Below, piece after piece: positions 11,726-20,167 of a DNA stretch of 64,000 nucleotides; the stretch's first letter is position 1, and every line of letters begins with the position of its first letter. Where the stretch lies: NCBI GenBank assembly GCA_020845455.1, contig JADLFO010000176.1, positions 1-64,000 of the forward strand. The letters are read 5' to 3'. Below the pieces are notes generated by a model that ran no database searches, had not been told where the DNA came from, and saw only the letters and a program-made list of their open reading frames with translations. This DNA is from Caldilineaceae bacterium (GTDB lineage: Bacteria > Chloroflexota > Anaerolineae > Caldilineales > Caldilineaceae). Both the position numbers and the translations under genes were made by a program.

Positions 11726-12809
11726 GCCGCAGCCCCATTTTCTCCCGGCGGAGTGCGCGCCCGCCCTTGCGCCAGTGGAGTTCTGGGCGAGCGCGGTGAC
11801 GCCAGCGCCACCACAGCCCCACCGGATAGCCGGCCATCTTGGCAGCGTCGCCCACCGCTCGAATCACCGGCACCCACAGCGCCGCACGCAGCCACTGCCC
11901 CGGCGACAGATCGCGGCCCAGCCGCACCAAACGCAGCCAGGGCCGCCCGCAATAGACGGCGATCCCGACCGCTAACCCCACCCAGCCCAGCCATCGGGCA
12001 AAAATGCCAAACAGCGCATGGCCCAGCAGCGCCGGCAGCGCCACCCCATAGGTCAGATAACGCACGGCGTGGCGTTTGCGCCACAGATCCGCCTTACCGT
12101 CACCGCGCGCATAGCGATAGTACTGGGTCCAGAGCGACGATAACCGCTCGCGCGGGCGAAAATGCACCCGCGCCTCCGGCGCCCAGGCAAACCCGCTCGG
12201 CTGCGCCGGATGCAGCGCGTTGATACACAGGTCAAAGATCAAGTCTTCGCAATAGTCGAGCCATTCCGGATAGCCGCCCGCCGAGGCCCAAGCCGCCTTG
12301 GTAAAAGCCACCGACCGGCTGCTTGGCAAAAAGCGCGCCGGGTCGATCTCGTCCGCCAGGGGCAGCACAGTCGCCGCCATCGCCGTTTGAAAGACGCCCG
12401 TCACATCCGGCACAAAGAACCCGGCCACCGCATCCGGTCGCGCCTGGGGCGTGCCGGCGGCCTCAAACGGGCGGACCAGCGCCCCCAGCCAGCCTGCCTC
12501 CAGCCGCACTCCGGCGTCGGTCACTGCGATCAGCGGCCCGGCCGCAGCCTCAATCGCTAGGTTGCGCCCTTGGCTGATATTCGCGCCCGGCGCGACGATC
12601 AGCCGCACCTGGGGCGTCCCTGGCTGTTTTGCCGCCCAGGCCGTGATCAAATCCGCCGTGCCGTCGCTGCTGCCGCCATCGCAGATCACCACCTCGTCAG
12701 GGGGGCGTGTCTGCGCCGCCAGCGAATCCAGCAGCCGTTCGATGGCGCGCGCCTCATTATAGACCGTAGCGATCACCGTCACATGGAGACCCTGTTGCAT
12801 AACGCACAT
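11700..12809 (-). CDS. Glycosyltransferase family 2
   Basis: VTVIATVYNEARAIERLLDSLAAQTRPPDEVVICDGGSSDGTADLI. Confidence 0.9.
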   Translation of the reverse strand: MCVMQQGLHVTVIATVYNEARAIERLLDSLAAQTRPPDEVVICDGGSSDGTADLITAWAAKQPGTPQVRLIVAPGANISQGRNLAIEAAAGPLIAVTDAGVRLEAGWLGALVRPFEAAGTPQARPDAVAGFFVPDVTGVFQTAMAATVLPLADEIDPARFLPSSRSVAFTKAAWASAGGYPEWLDYCEDLIFDLCINALHPAQPSGFAWAPEARVHFRPRERLSSLWTQYYRYARGDGKADLWRKRHAVRYLTYGVALPALLGHALFGIFARWLGWVGLAVGIAVYCGRPWLRLVRLGRDLSPGQWLRAALWVPVIRAVGDAAKMAGYPVGLWWRWRHRARPELHWRKGGRALRREKMGLRRGLSDRRA

Positions 12810-13004
12810 TGTGCCCCAGCCTATGGCATTGCCCAAGTCTGATGCGCCGCGGCGCACACCGCGGGGCATACTAAGCGCATACAGCCGCCATCTGCCGCTC
12901 CTTGCCAAGCGCAGGGTTTCCCAAACTTGCCGCGCCGCTGGTATAATGGCGCGCGGGGGGGAGGCCAACCTTGTCACCTGTGACCAGAAGGGACCGTATG
13001 GCGG

Positions 13005-15878
13005 ATGACAGAGCGTATTTTCGTCGCTCTGGACCTGGAGACGACCGGGCTAGACGCGCGCACCGACGCCATTATTGAGATCGGCGCGGTACGCGTCGCA
13101 TTTGACCACGCTGCAGGCCCGTTTGCCTGCCGAGTGTTGGGCCGCTTTGTGACCTTGGTCAATCCCTTGCGGCCCATCCCCTTGCGCATCCAGCAGTTGA
13201 CCGGAATTCGCGATGCCGATGTGGCTGCGGCCCCGCCATTGGCCAAGGTCATCCCCGAACTGCTCGCCTTTGTCTCTGCCGACGTCGCCGGCGTGGTCGC
13301 CCACAACGCCGGATTCGACTTCGGCTTTCTACATGCCGCAGGCATCCACTTTCATCGCCCCACCCAAGACACCTTTGAACTGGCCTCGATCCTCCTGCCA
13401 AGGATGGCGAGCTACAGCCTAGGCGAACTGTGCCGCCAACTCGACATCTCGCTGCCGGACGCCCATCGCGCGCTGGGGGATGCTACCGCCACGGCCCATC
13501 TTTTCACCTATCTGCTGCAGCGGCTGGAACACCTGCCGCCGTGGATCGCATCGACGCTGCTTACCTGCGGCGAAGGCTGCGACTGGCCGCCACTGCTCCT
13601 GCTGCGCGATGTTGCCCACGCCGCCAACGGCCTGCTCATGCCGCCTGTGCGCCGGTCACAGCCGCTCGATCTCTGGCTGGGCGCGCCCAGCACGCTGGTC
13701 CTCGACCAAGGCCCAGCGCCGGTTCCGATTGCGCCCGGCGTTGTGGAGGCCGTCTTTGCGCCCGGCGGCCCGCTCAGCCAACACTTTGGCGCCGGCTTCG
13801 AGGCGCGCCGCGGCCAACTCGATATGGCGCTGCGCGTCGCTAACGCGCTCAACACCGGCGACCACCTGTTGATCGAAGCCGGCACCGGCACGGGCAAGAG
13901 CCTGGCCTATCTGGTCCCCAGCGCATTGTGGAGCGGCCTCAACCAGCGCCGCGTCACCATCGCCACCAATACCCTCACGCTGCAAGACCAACTGCTCGCC
14001 AAAGATATTCCCCAGACGCAGGCTATCTTGGCCGACCTCGCTGCGCCTCCTGTCCGTGCCGCAGTCCTCAAAGGCCGCAGCAACTATCTCTGCACACGAC
14101 GGCTTTTCGCCTGGTATCAAAACCGCCGTCTCCCTGCCCAAGAGCTGCGCGTCCTGGCCAAGGTCCTAGTCTGGCTGCTGGAGACTACCACCGGCGACGT
14201 CGGCGAGTTGTTCTTACCCACCCCTGCCGAACGGCTGATCTGGACCCGCCTTTGTTCCGATTCGGCCACCTGTTCGCCCGAGCGCTGCAGCGGTCACGCC
14301 GCAGGCGTTGACGCCACCCCATTTGTGGATTTCTTTCTGCGCGCACGCCTCACTGCCGAATCTGCGCACCTGTTGATCGTCAACCATGCCCTGCTGCTCG
14401 CCGACATCGCCTCCAGCGGCCGCGTCCTGCCGCCCTACAGCCACCTGATCGTCGACGAGGCGCATCGTCTGGAGGAAGCGGCCACCGACCAACTCAGCCA
14501 CCGCATCGACTGGCCGGTGCTCGACGGGCTGCTTGGACGGCTGCAGGCGGGCGGCGATCTCTATCAGGGGGTCGCCCACGGCGCACAGGTGCAGGGCGAT
14601 GTCCAGTGCCTCCAACATCTCTATACCATCGCCCACCACGCCCAGCTCAGCGCACGGACCTTGCGCGTCTTTGCCCAGGCCGTCATCAGCTTTGCCCAGA
14701 ACCATGAGGTGCTGCGCCACGACTGCCAGTACGCCCAACGGCTGGGGTTGGATGGGCAAGTACGTACCCAGCCCATTTGGAGCGAACTAGAGATCGAATG
14801 GGACCACTGCAGCGAAACCCTGCGCAGCGCGGTGCGCCACCTCAACACGCTTCTGCGCCATCTGGAAATGCGTCACTGGTACGAAGAAGAACCTTTCGCC
14901 GCCCTGCTCCAGGATGTACAGGAGCTTCACAACGGCATCGCCGCCACCGTGGAATGGCTCGACCGCATCATGTTCCAGCCGCCCATCCCCGGCGAAAGTG
15001 ATGTCGTTACCTGGCTGGAGGTCAACGACACCGTAAGCGATGCGACGCTGGTGGCCGCGCCGCTCTTTGTCAATGAGACCCTAGAACGCGCCCTCGTCCA
15101 TGCAAAACGCTCGGTCATCTTCACAGGCGCAACCCTGCGCACGGGCAGCGGCTTCAGCTTTATCCGCGACCGTTTGGGCCTGTGGGACGTGACCGCCTCC
15201 ACCGTGGAAAGCCCCTTCGACTATCGCAGCAGCACCCTGCTCTATTTACCCAGCGATCTGCCGGAGCCAAACCACGGCCATTTTCAGCAGGCCGTCGAGC
15301 AGGCCATTATCCATGCCGCTGTGGCCAGCGCCGGCGCAACCTTGGCGCTCTTTACCAGCTATGCCCAACTGCGCGCCACCGCCGAAGCCATTCGCGCCCC
15401 GCTCGACAAGCTGGGCATCACCGTGCTGCAGCATGGGACCAGCAGCCGCCAGCGTCTCTTGCGCGAATACCGCCAGGCCGAAAAAGCGGTACTGCTCGGC
15501 ACACGCAGTTTTTGGGAAGGCATCGACATGCCCGGCGACGAACTGCGCTGCCTCTTGATCGTGCGCCTACCCTTTGCCGTACCCAGCGACCCCCTGGTCG
15601 CCGCCCGCAGCGCCGAACTGGACAACGCCTTCCGCGATTACACCCTGCCGGATGCGATCCTGCGCTTCCGTCAAGGCTTTGGCCGTCTGATCCGGCGCGC
15701 CACCGACCGCGGCGTCGTGGTCGTGCTCGACAGCCGCGTCTGGCGCAAAGAGTATGGGCAAGCCTTCATCGAATCGCTGCCCGAATGCACCACGCGCCAT
15801 GCCCCTCTGGCCAACCTCGAAGCCGAGATCGTGCGCTGGCTGCATCGCGAGGCTGAACCCAACCGTGGCCACCCCTAG
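13005..15878 (+). CDS. DinG-type protein: DnaQ-like 3'-5' exonuclease fused to a DEAH (XPD-like) helicase
   Basis: VALDLETTGLDARTDAIIEIGAVR; LLIEAGTGTGKSLAYLVP; HLIVDEAHRLEEAATDQL; Cys cluster CSDSATCSPERC. Confidence 0.92.
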   Translation: MTERIFVALDLETTGLDARTDAIIEIGAVRVAFDHAAGPFACRVLGRFVTLVNPLRPIPLRIQQLTGIRDADVAAAPPLAKVIPELLAFVSADVAGVVAHNAGFDFGFLHAAGIHFHRPTQDTFELASILLPRMASYSLGELCRQLDISLPDAHRALGDATATAHLFTYLLQRLEHLPPWIASTLLTCGEGCDWPPLLLLRDVAHAANGLLMPPVRRSQPLDLWLGAPSTLVLDQGPAPVPIAPGVVEAVFAPGGPLSQHFGAGFEARRGQLDMALRVANALNTGDHLLIEAGTGTGKSLAYLVPSALWSGLNQRRVTIATNTLTLQDQLLAKDIPQTQAILADLAAPPVRAAVLKGRSNYLCTRRLFAWYQNRRLPAQELRVLAKVLVWLLETTTGDVGELFLPTPAERLIWTRLCSDSATCSPERCSGHAAGVDATPFVDFFLRARLTAESAHLLIVNHALLLADIASSGRVLPPYSHLIVDEAHRLEEAATDQLSHRIDWPVLDGLLGRLQAGGDLYQGVAHGAQVQGDVQCLQHLYTIAHHAQLSARTLRVFAQAVISFAQNHEVLRHDCQYAQRLGLDGQVRTQPIWSELEIEWDHCSETLRSAVRHLNTLLRHLEMRHWYEEEPFAALLQDVQELHNGIAATVEWLDRIMFQPPIPGESDVVTWLEVNDTVSDATLVAAPLFVNETLERALVHAKRSVIFTGATLRTGSGFSFIRDRLGLWDVTASTVESPFDYRSSTLLYLPSDLPEPNHGHFQQAVEQAIIHAAVASAGATLALFTSYAQLRATAEAIRAPLDKLGITVLQHGTSSRQRLLREYRQAEKAVLLGTRSFWEGIDMPGDELRCLLIVRLPFAVPSDPLVAARSAELDNAFRDYTLPDAILRFRQGFGRLIRRATDRGVVVVLDSRVWRKEYGQAFIESLPECTTRHAPLANLEAEIVRWLHREAEPNRGHP

Positions 15879-15879
15879 G

Positions 15880-17373
15880 ATGCTCCGGAGCGCCCCGTCT
15901 CGCCAACCGGACAACGTGCCTGCGCCGCCGGCGGCACGGCTGCGACGTATCGGCAGCCTGTGGCGGCGGCTGCATGGACCCTGGCCGCTGCTGTTCAGTG
16001 CGCTGCTGGGGTTTCTGCTGCTCCTAGCAGCCTGGCTGCTGCCCCAACTGCCCGGCCAACTCAACGACGAGCCGGCTACCGCAAGCCGCTGGCTCGCCGC
16101 CACTGCGGCCGGCTACGGCGTCTGGGGCGGCATCTACCAGACCTTGGGTCTCTTTAATGTCGTCCACAGCCCGCTGTTCGCCGCGCTGCTGGCGATGATC
16201 ACCGTCGTCGCTGCCGTCCATCTGGCGCGTGAGCTGGCCCGGCTGCGCCAGTTCATGCGGCTGGCGACATCCTTGACCCGCCCAGCGGGGGAGCCAGGCG
16301 ACCCGCTAGCGCTCTCCCCCGGCGAACCGGTGGCTCGCTGGCGCGGCGTGCTGCCCGCCCCTCCGGCGGATGTCATAGACTATCTACGCGCTCACTTGGC
16401 AGCGCACTACGTCCTGCAGCAGCCGCAGGTCTCGGCTCCGCCCGCACCGGCGTTGGCGACCAATGGCGCGGCCCTAGCCCCCGCGCCCGAACAGCGGCTG
16501 CTTGCCCTCCGCCATGCCCGTGCGGTCTATCTCACGCCGCTCCTGCCTTTGGGCCTGCTCTTGATCGTCGCCGCCATCTGGCTGGCGCTGGTCTTTGGCT
16601 GGCAGGTGACCACGCCCGCCCTGGCGCCGGGCGATGCCTACCGCTCGGTCAACCAGGGGCTGACCGTCCGCCATCCGGCTCCCAGCGGCGCCGCGCCGCC
16701 CGTGGCCGAGATCACCTTCGGCGGCGTCACGCGCCAAATCTCCAACGCCGCGGGCGTCACCCGCTTTGGCTTGGGCGACGCGTCGATCACCGTGCGGCGC
16801 ACCGTTCCCGCGCTCTGGCTCAGCGGCGGCGAAGGCACGGCGCTGCTGGCCCAACCGGACTCGACACCGGTCGCCGCGCTCGGCCTCGTCTTCCCCACCC
16901 CCGGCAGCGAGGAATCGGTGCTGCTGCCCGGCGAGGTCGCCGGGCTACGGCTCGTACGCCGCACCGACCGCACCGACGCCTTTATGGTCGAGTTATATCG
17001 CAGCGCCGATGTTCAGCCCTCACTGCGTGTCGAAGTGAACGCGCCGGAACCGGTCACTATCCCACTCAACGATGGCCGCACGCTGCAAGCGACCCCCACC
17101 CGCGCCCTCCAGGTGGATGTCCGCTATCTGCCCGGCCTCTGGATCGCTTGGCTAGGCGTGGCCGCCATTCTCGCCGGGGCCGCGGGCGCGTGGCTGCGAC
17201 CCGCCTATCTGCTGCTCCAGATCGCGCCCTGGCCCGGCGCGGCCGCGCTCCTTGTCGCCCAGGCCGCGTCCCGCGCCGACCTAGAGGCGCTGGCCGCTGG
17301 CCTCAAACGCAGCCTAGAAACGTCCCATGCTGAGACCAAGCCCGCCGAAACGGCGGCAATGTCCACACCCTGA
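15880..17373 (+). CDS. Cytochrome c biogenesis ResB-like membrane protein
   Basis: Multi-TM, with QTLGLFNVVHSPLFAALLAMI motif and periplasmic-type domain; ATG follows the dinG stop. Confidence 0.65.
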   Translation: MLRSAPSRQPDNVPAPPAARLRRIGSLWRRLHGPWPLLFSALLGFLLLLAAWLLPQLPGQLNDEPATASRWLAATAAGYGVWGGIYQTLGLFNVVHSPLFAALLAMITVVAAVHLARELARLRQFMRLATSLTRPAGEPGDPLALSPGEPVARWRGVLPAPPADVIDYLRAHLAAHYVLQQPQVSAPPAPALATNGAALAPAPEQRLLALRHARAVYLTPLLPLGLLLIVAAIWLALVFGWQVTTPALAPGDAYRSVNQGLTVRHPAPSGAAPPVAEITFGGVTRQISNAAGVTRFGLGDASITVRRTVPALWLSGGEGTALLAQPDSTPVAALGLVFPTPGSEESVLLPGEVAGLRLVRRTDRTDAFMVELYRSADVQPSLRVEVNAPEPVTIPLNDGRTLQATPTRALQVDVRYLPGLWIAWLGVAAILAGAAGAWLRPAYLLLQIAPWPGAAALLVAQAASRADLEALAAGLKRSLETSHAETKPAETAAMSTP

Positions 17374-17383
17374 GCTACAGACT

Positions 17384-18016
17384 ATGACGGAGCATCCTCA
17401 CCCTTTTATCATCGGCGTCGCCGGGGGGACAGGCAGCGGCAAGACCACCGTTAGCCGCCGCATCCAAGAGGCGGTCGGCCAGGAGCATATCGTCTATCTC
17501 CAGCACGACAGCTATTACTATGACCACAGCCATTTGTCGCCCGAAGAACGCGCCCGCTGCAACTACGATCACCCCGACAGCCTGGACACCCGCCTGCTGA
17601 TCCAGCACGTCTACAGCCTCTGCGATTGGCAGGCCGTGAATGTGCCGCAGTATGACTTTGCGCGCCATGCGCGGCTGGCCGAGCGGCAGCACAGGACGCC
17701 CGCACCCGTGATCCTGATTGAAGGCATCTTGATCTTTGTCGAGCGCACACTGCGCGAACTGATGGACATGCGTATCTATGTCGATACCGACGCCGACATT
17801 CGCTTTATCCGGCGGCTGCAGCGCGACGTCAGCGAACGCGGGCGCACGCTGGACTCAATTGTCAGCCAATATCTCACCACCGTGCGCCCCATGCATCTTG
17901 AATTCGTCGAGCCGAGCAAACGCTATGCCGATATCATCGTACCCGAAGGCGGCAACAACCGCGTCGCCATGGAGATGATCGTCAGCCGCGTGCAGGCCAT
18001 CCTGGCACAGCGATGA
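17384..18016 (+). CDS. udk: Uridine kinase
   Basis: IIGVAGGTGSGKTTVSRRI, YLQHDSYY, NYDHPDSLDT, ADIIVPEGGNNRVAMEMI. Confidence 0.95.
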   Translation: MTEHPHPFIIGVAGGTGSGKTTVSRRIQEAVGQEHIVYLQHDSYYYDHSHLSPEERARCNYDHPDSLDTRLLIQHVYSLCDWQAVNVPQYDFARHARLAERQHRTPAPVILIEGILIFVERTLRELMDMRIYVDTDADIRFIRRLQRDVSERGRTLDSIVSQYLTTVRPMHLEFVEPSKRYADIIVPEGGNNRVAMEMIVSRVQAILAQR

Positions 18017-19173
18017 GCCACACTTGCACCCGGCTGCGCGTCACCCTCGACGCCGGCCCTGCCGTGCATCAGCGCGCCGGGCTGAGCCGCTACGCCGAAC
18101 AGTTAGCCGTCCACCTTCTGACGCGCCATCGCGCCGACGTCGATCTGCGCCTGGTCTACAACGCCCACAGCGGCCATACTCTGCCCGCCGGCCTGCGCCA
18201 TGCGCCCCGCCAGACGCTCCCGCTCGGCCAATATGCCTGGCGGCTAAGCGTGCTGGCGAGCCAACTGGCGCGCATCCCCTATACCCCGCTGCTTGGCCCC
18301 GACCGACATACGCCCGGCGCGGTCTACCACGCCACCGAACACCTGTTGCCCGCGCTGCCAGGGCCGACCGTGCTCACCGTCCACGACCTAATCTTTGAGC
18401 GCTATCCGGAGCATCATACACGCACCAACCGGCTCTTTTTGCGCCTTGCCATGCCGCTCTTTGTGCGCGCCGCCCGCCAGATCATCGCCGTCAGCCGCCA
18501 GACGGCGCGCGATCTGGTCGACCTCTATTGCGCCGACCCGGCCAAGATCACGGTAGTCTATAATGGCGTGGACCCCGCCTTTCAGCCCGCCAGTGACGCA
18601 GCGCGGACCGCCATCCGTGCTGCCTACAGCCCCGGCCGTCCCTACCTGCTCATGCTCGGCACACTGGAGCCGCGCAAGAACCATCTGCTGGCGCTGCACG
18701 CCCTGGCGCGGCTCAAAGCCGCGGGCCATCCCCACCGGCTGCTGTTGGTGGGCGGGCGCGGCTGGCTCTTTGACCCTGTGCAGCAGCAGATCGCCGCGCT
18801 TGGCCTGGAGGACGACGTCCTCCTGCCGGGCTATGTCGACGACGCCGGCCTGCCCGCGCTCTACAGCGCCGCCGCCTGCGTATTGATGCCCAGCCTCTAT
18901 GAGGGTTTTGGCCTGCCCATGCTGGAAGCGATGGCCTGCGCCGCGCCGGTCGTCAGTTCCAACGCCAGCAGCCTGCCGGAGATCGGCGGCGACGCCGCGC
19001 TCTACACCTCCCCCCACGACGAAGAAGGCTTCGCCGCCGCCATCCACCTGGTGCTGACTCAGCCCGCCCTGGCGGACGCGCTGCGCGCCCGCGGCCTGGT
19101 GCGCGCCGGACAGTTCACCTGGGCGCGCTGCGCGCAAGAAACGGTTGAGGTCTATCGTGCCGCACGGACATAG
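18013..19173 (+). CDS. Glycosyltransferase family 4/GT1
   Basis: LTVHDLIFERYPEHH, LMLGTLEPRKNH, VLMPSLYEGFGLPMLEAMACAAPVVSS. Confidence 0.93.
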   Translation: MSHTCTRLRVTLDAGPAVHQRAGLSRYAEQLAVHLLTRHRADVDLRLVYNAHSGHTLPAGLRHAPRQTLPLGQYAWRLSVLASQLARIPYTPLLGPDRHTPGAVYHATEHLLPALPGPTVLTVHDLIFERYPEHHTRTNRLFLRLAMPLFVRAARQIIAVSRQTARDLVDLYCADPAKITVVYNGVDPAFQPASDAARTAIRAAYSPGRPYLLMLGTLEPRKNHLLALHALARLKAAGHPHRLLLVGGRGWLFDPVQQQIAALGLEDDVLLPGYVDDAGLPALYSAAACVLMPSLYEGFGLPMLEAMACAAPVVSSNASSLPEIGGDAALYTSPHDEEGFAAAIHLVLTQPALADALRARGLVRAGQFTWARCAQETVEVYRAART

Positions 19174-19221
19174 ACACCAGAATGATTGGTCGGGGCGCGC
19201 CCGCTGTGCTATCATGCCCCT

Positions 19222-20151
19222 ATGCAACGCCATCCCTTTGCTCCGGCTGCCGAATCTCCGCTGCTGCCCGACGATTTCGCCTTCAGCCAGTCCAGCCTGC
19301 AAGCCTATGCAGACTGCCCGCGCCGCTTTTGGCTCACCTATGTCGAACGGCTGCCCTGGCCCGCGGTCGAAGCGTCCCCCGTCCAAGACCATGAGCTGCT
19401 CATGCGCCAGGGCGGGCAGTATCACCGCCTCGTTCAACGCGCCGAACTGGGGCTGGACCCTGACGAACTCGCCCAGGAACTGCCTGCGCCGCTCGACGGT
19501 TGGTTTGACGCCTACCGCGCCTATCGTCCCACCGACCTCGCGGGCGCGCGCGTCGAGGTAGAATGCAGCCTGAGTATTCATCTGGAGATCGAACAGAGGG
19601 CCAACGCCGCGCCCGCGCCTGTCCGCCTCTCTGCCAAATATGATCTGATCGCCGCCACCCAGGATGGGCGCTTCATCATTATGGACTGGAAGACCGGCCA
19701 CCGCCGCGCCGATCCGGTCCATCTGCAGCGCCGCTTGCAGAGCGTGGTCTATCCCTTTGTGCTGGTCGAAGCCGCGCCCTATCTGGGCTGGGGGCCGATT
19801 GCGCCTGAACAGGTCGAGATGCGCTATTGGTTTACCGCCGCGCCCACTCAGCCTGCGGTCTTTCCCTATGGCAGCTTCCAACACGCCGCCAACCGCCAGC
19901 GCATCGCAGACCTAGTGGCGGCGATCCTAGCCGGTCATGCCCGCGACGATTTCCCGCTCGCGCCCGATTCGGAGGCCACGCGCCGGCGTCTCTGCCGCTT
20001 CTGCACCTATCGCAGCCGCTGCAACCGCGGGATCGAGGCGGGGGATCTGAGCGACCTCGACGATGCCGGCGACATCGAGGATTTGATCCCCGAGGGCACG
20101 GCGCGCAGTCTTGACTTCGGGATGGACGAGATCGCCGAACTGAACTTCTAA
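19222..20151 (+). CDS. PD-(D/E)XK nuclease family protein (RecB/Cas4-like)
   Basis: SQSSLQAYADCPRRFWLTYVERLP, YDLIAATQDGRFIIMDWKTG, C-terminal CRFCTYRSRC. Confidence 0.85.
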   Translation: MQRHPFAPAAESPLLPDDFAFSQSSLQAYADCPRRFWLTYVERLPWPAVEASPVQDHELLMRQGGQYHRLVQRAELGLDPDELAQELPAPLDGWFDAYRAYRPTDLAGARVEVECSLSIHLEIEQRANAAPAPVRLSAKYDLIAATQDGRFIIMDWKTGHRRADPVHLQRRLQSVVYPFVLVEAAPYLGWGPIAPEQVEMRYWFTAAPTQPAVFPYGSFQHAANRQRIADLVAAILAGHARDDFPLAPDSEATRRRLCRFCTYRSRCNRGIEAGDLSDLDDAGDIEDLIPEGTARSLDFGMDEIAELNF

Positions 20152-20167
20152 CCGCCGCCTGCCGCCT

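Noticed and set aside
19222-20151. Cas4 of a CRISPR-Cas system
   Set aside because: Cas4-like motifs only; no cas genes or repeat-spacer array in the window, and linkage to recJ favours a housekeeping repair role
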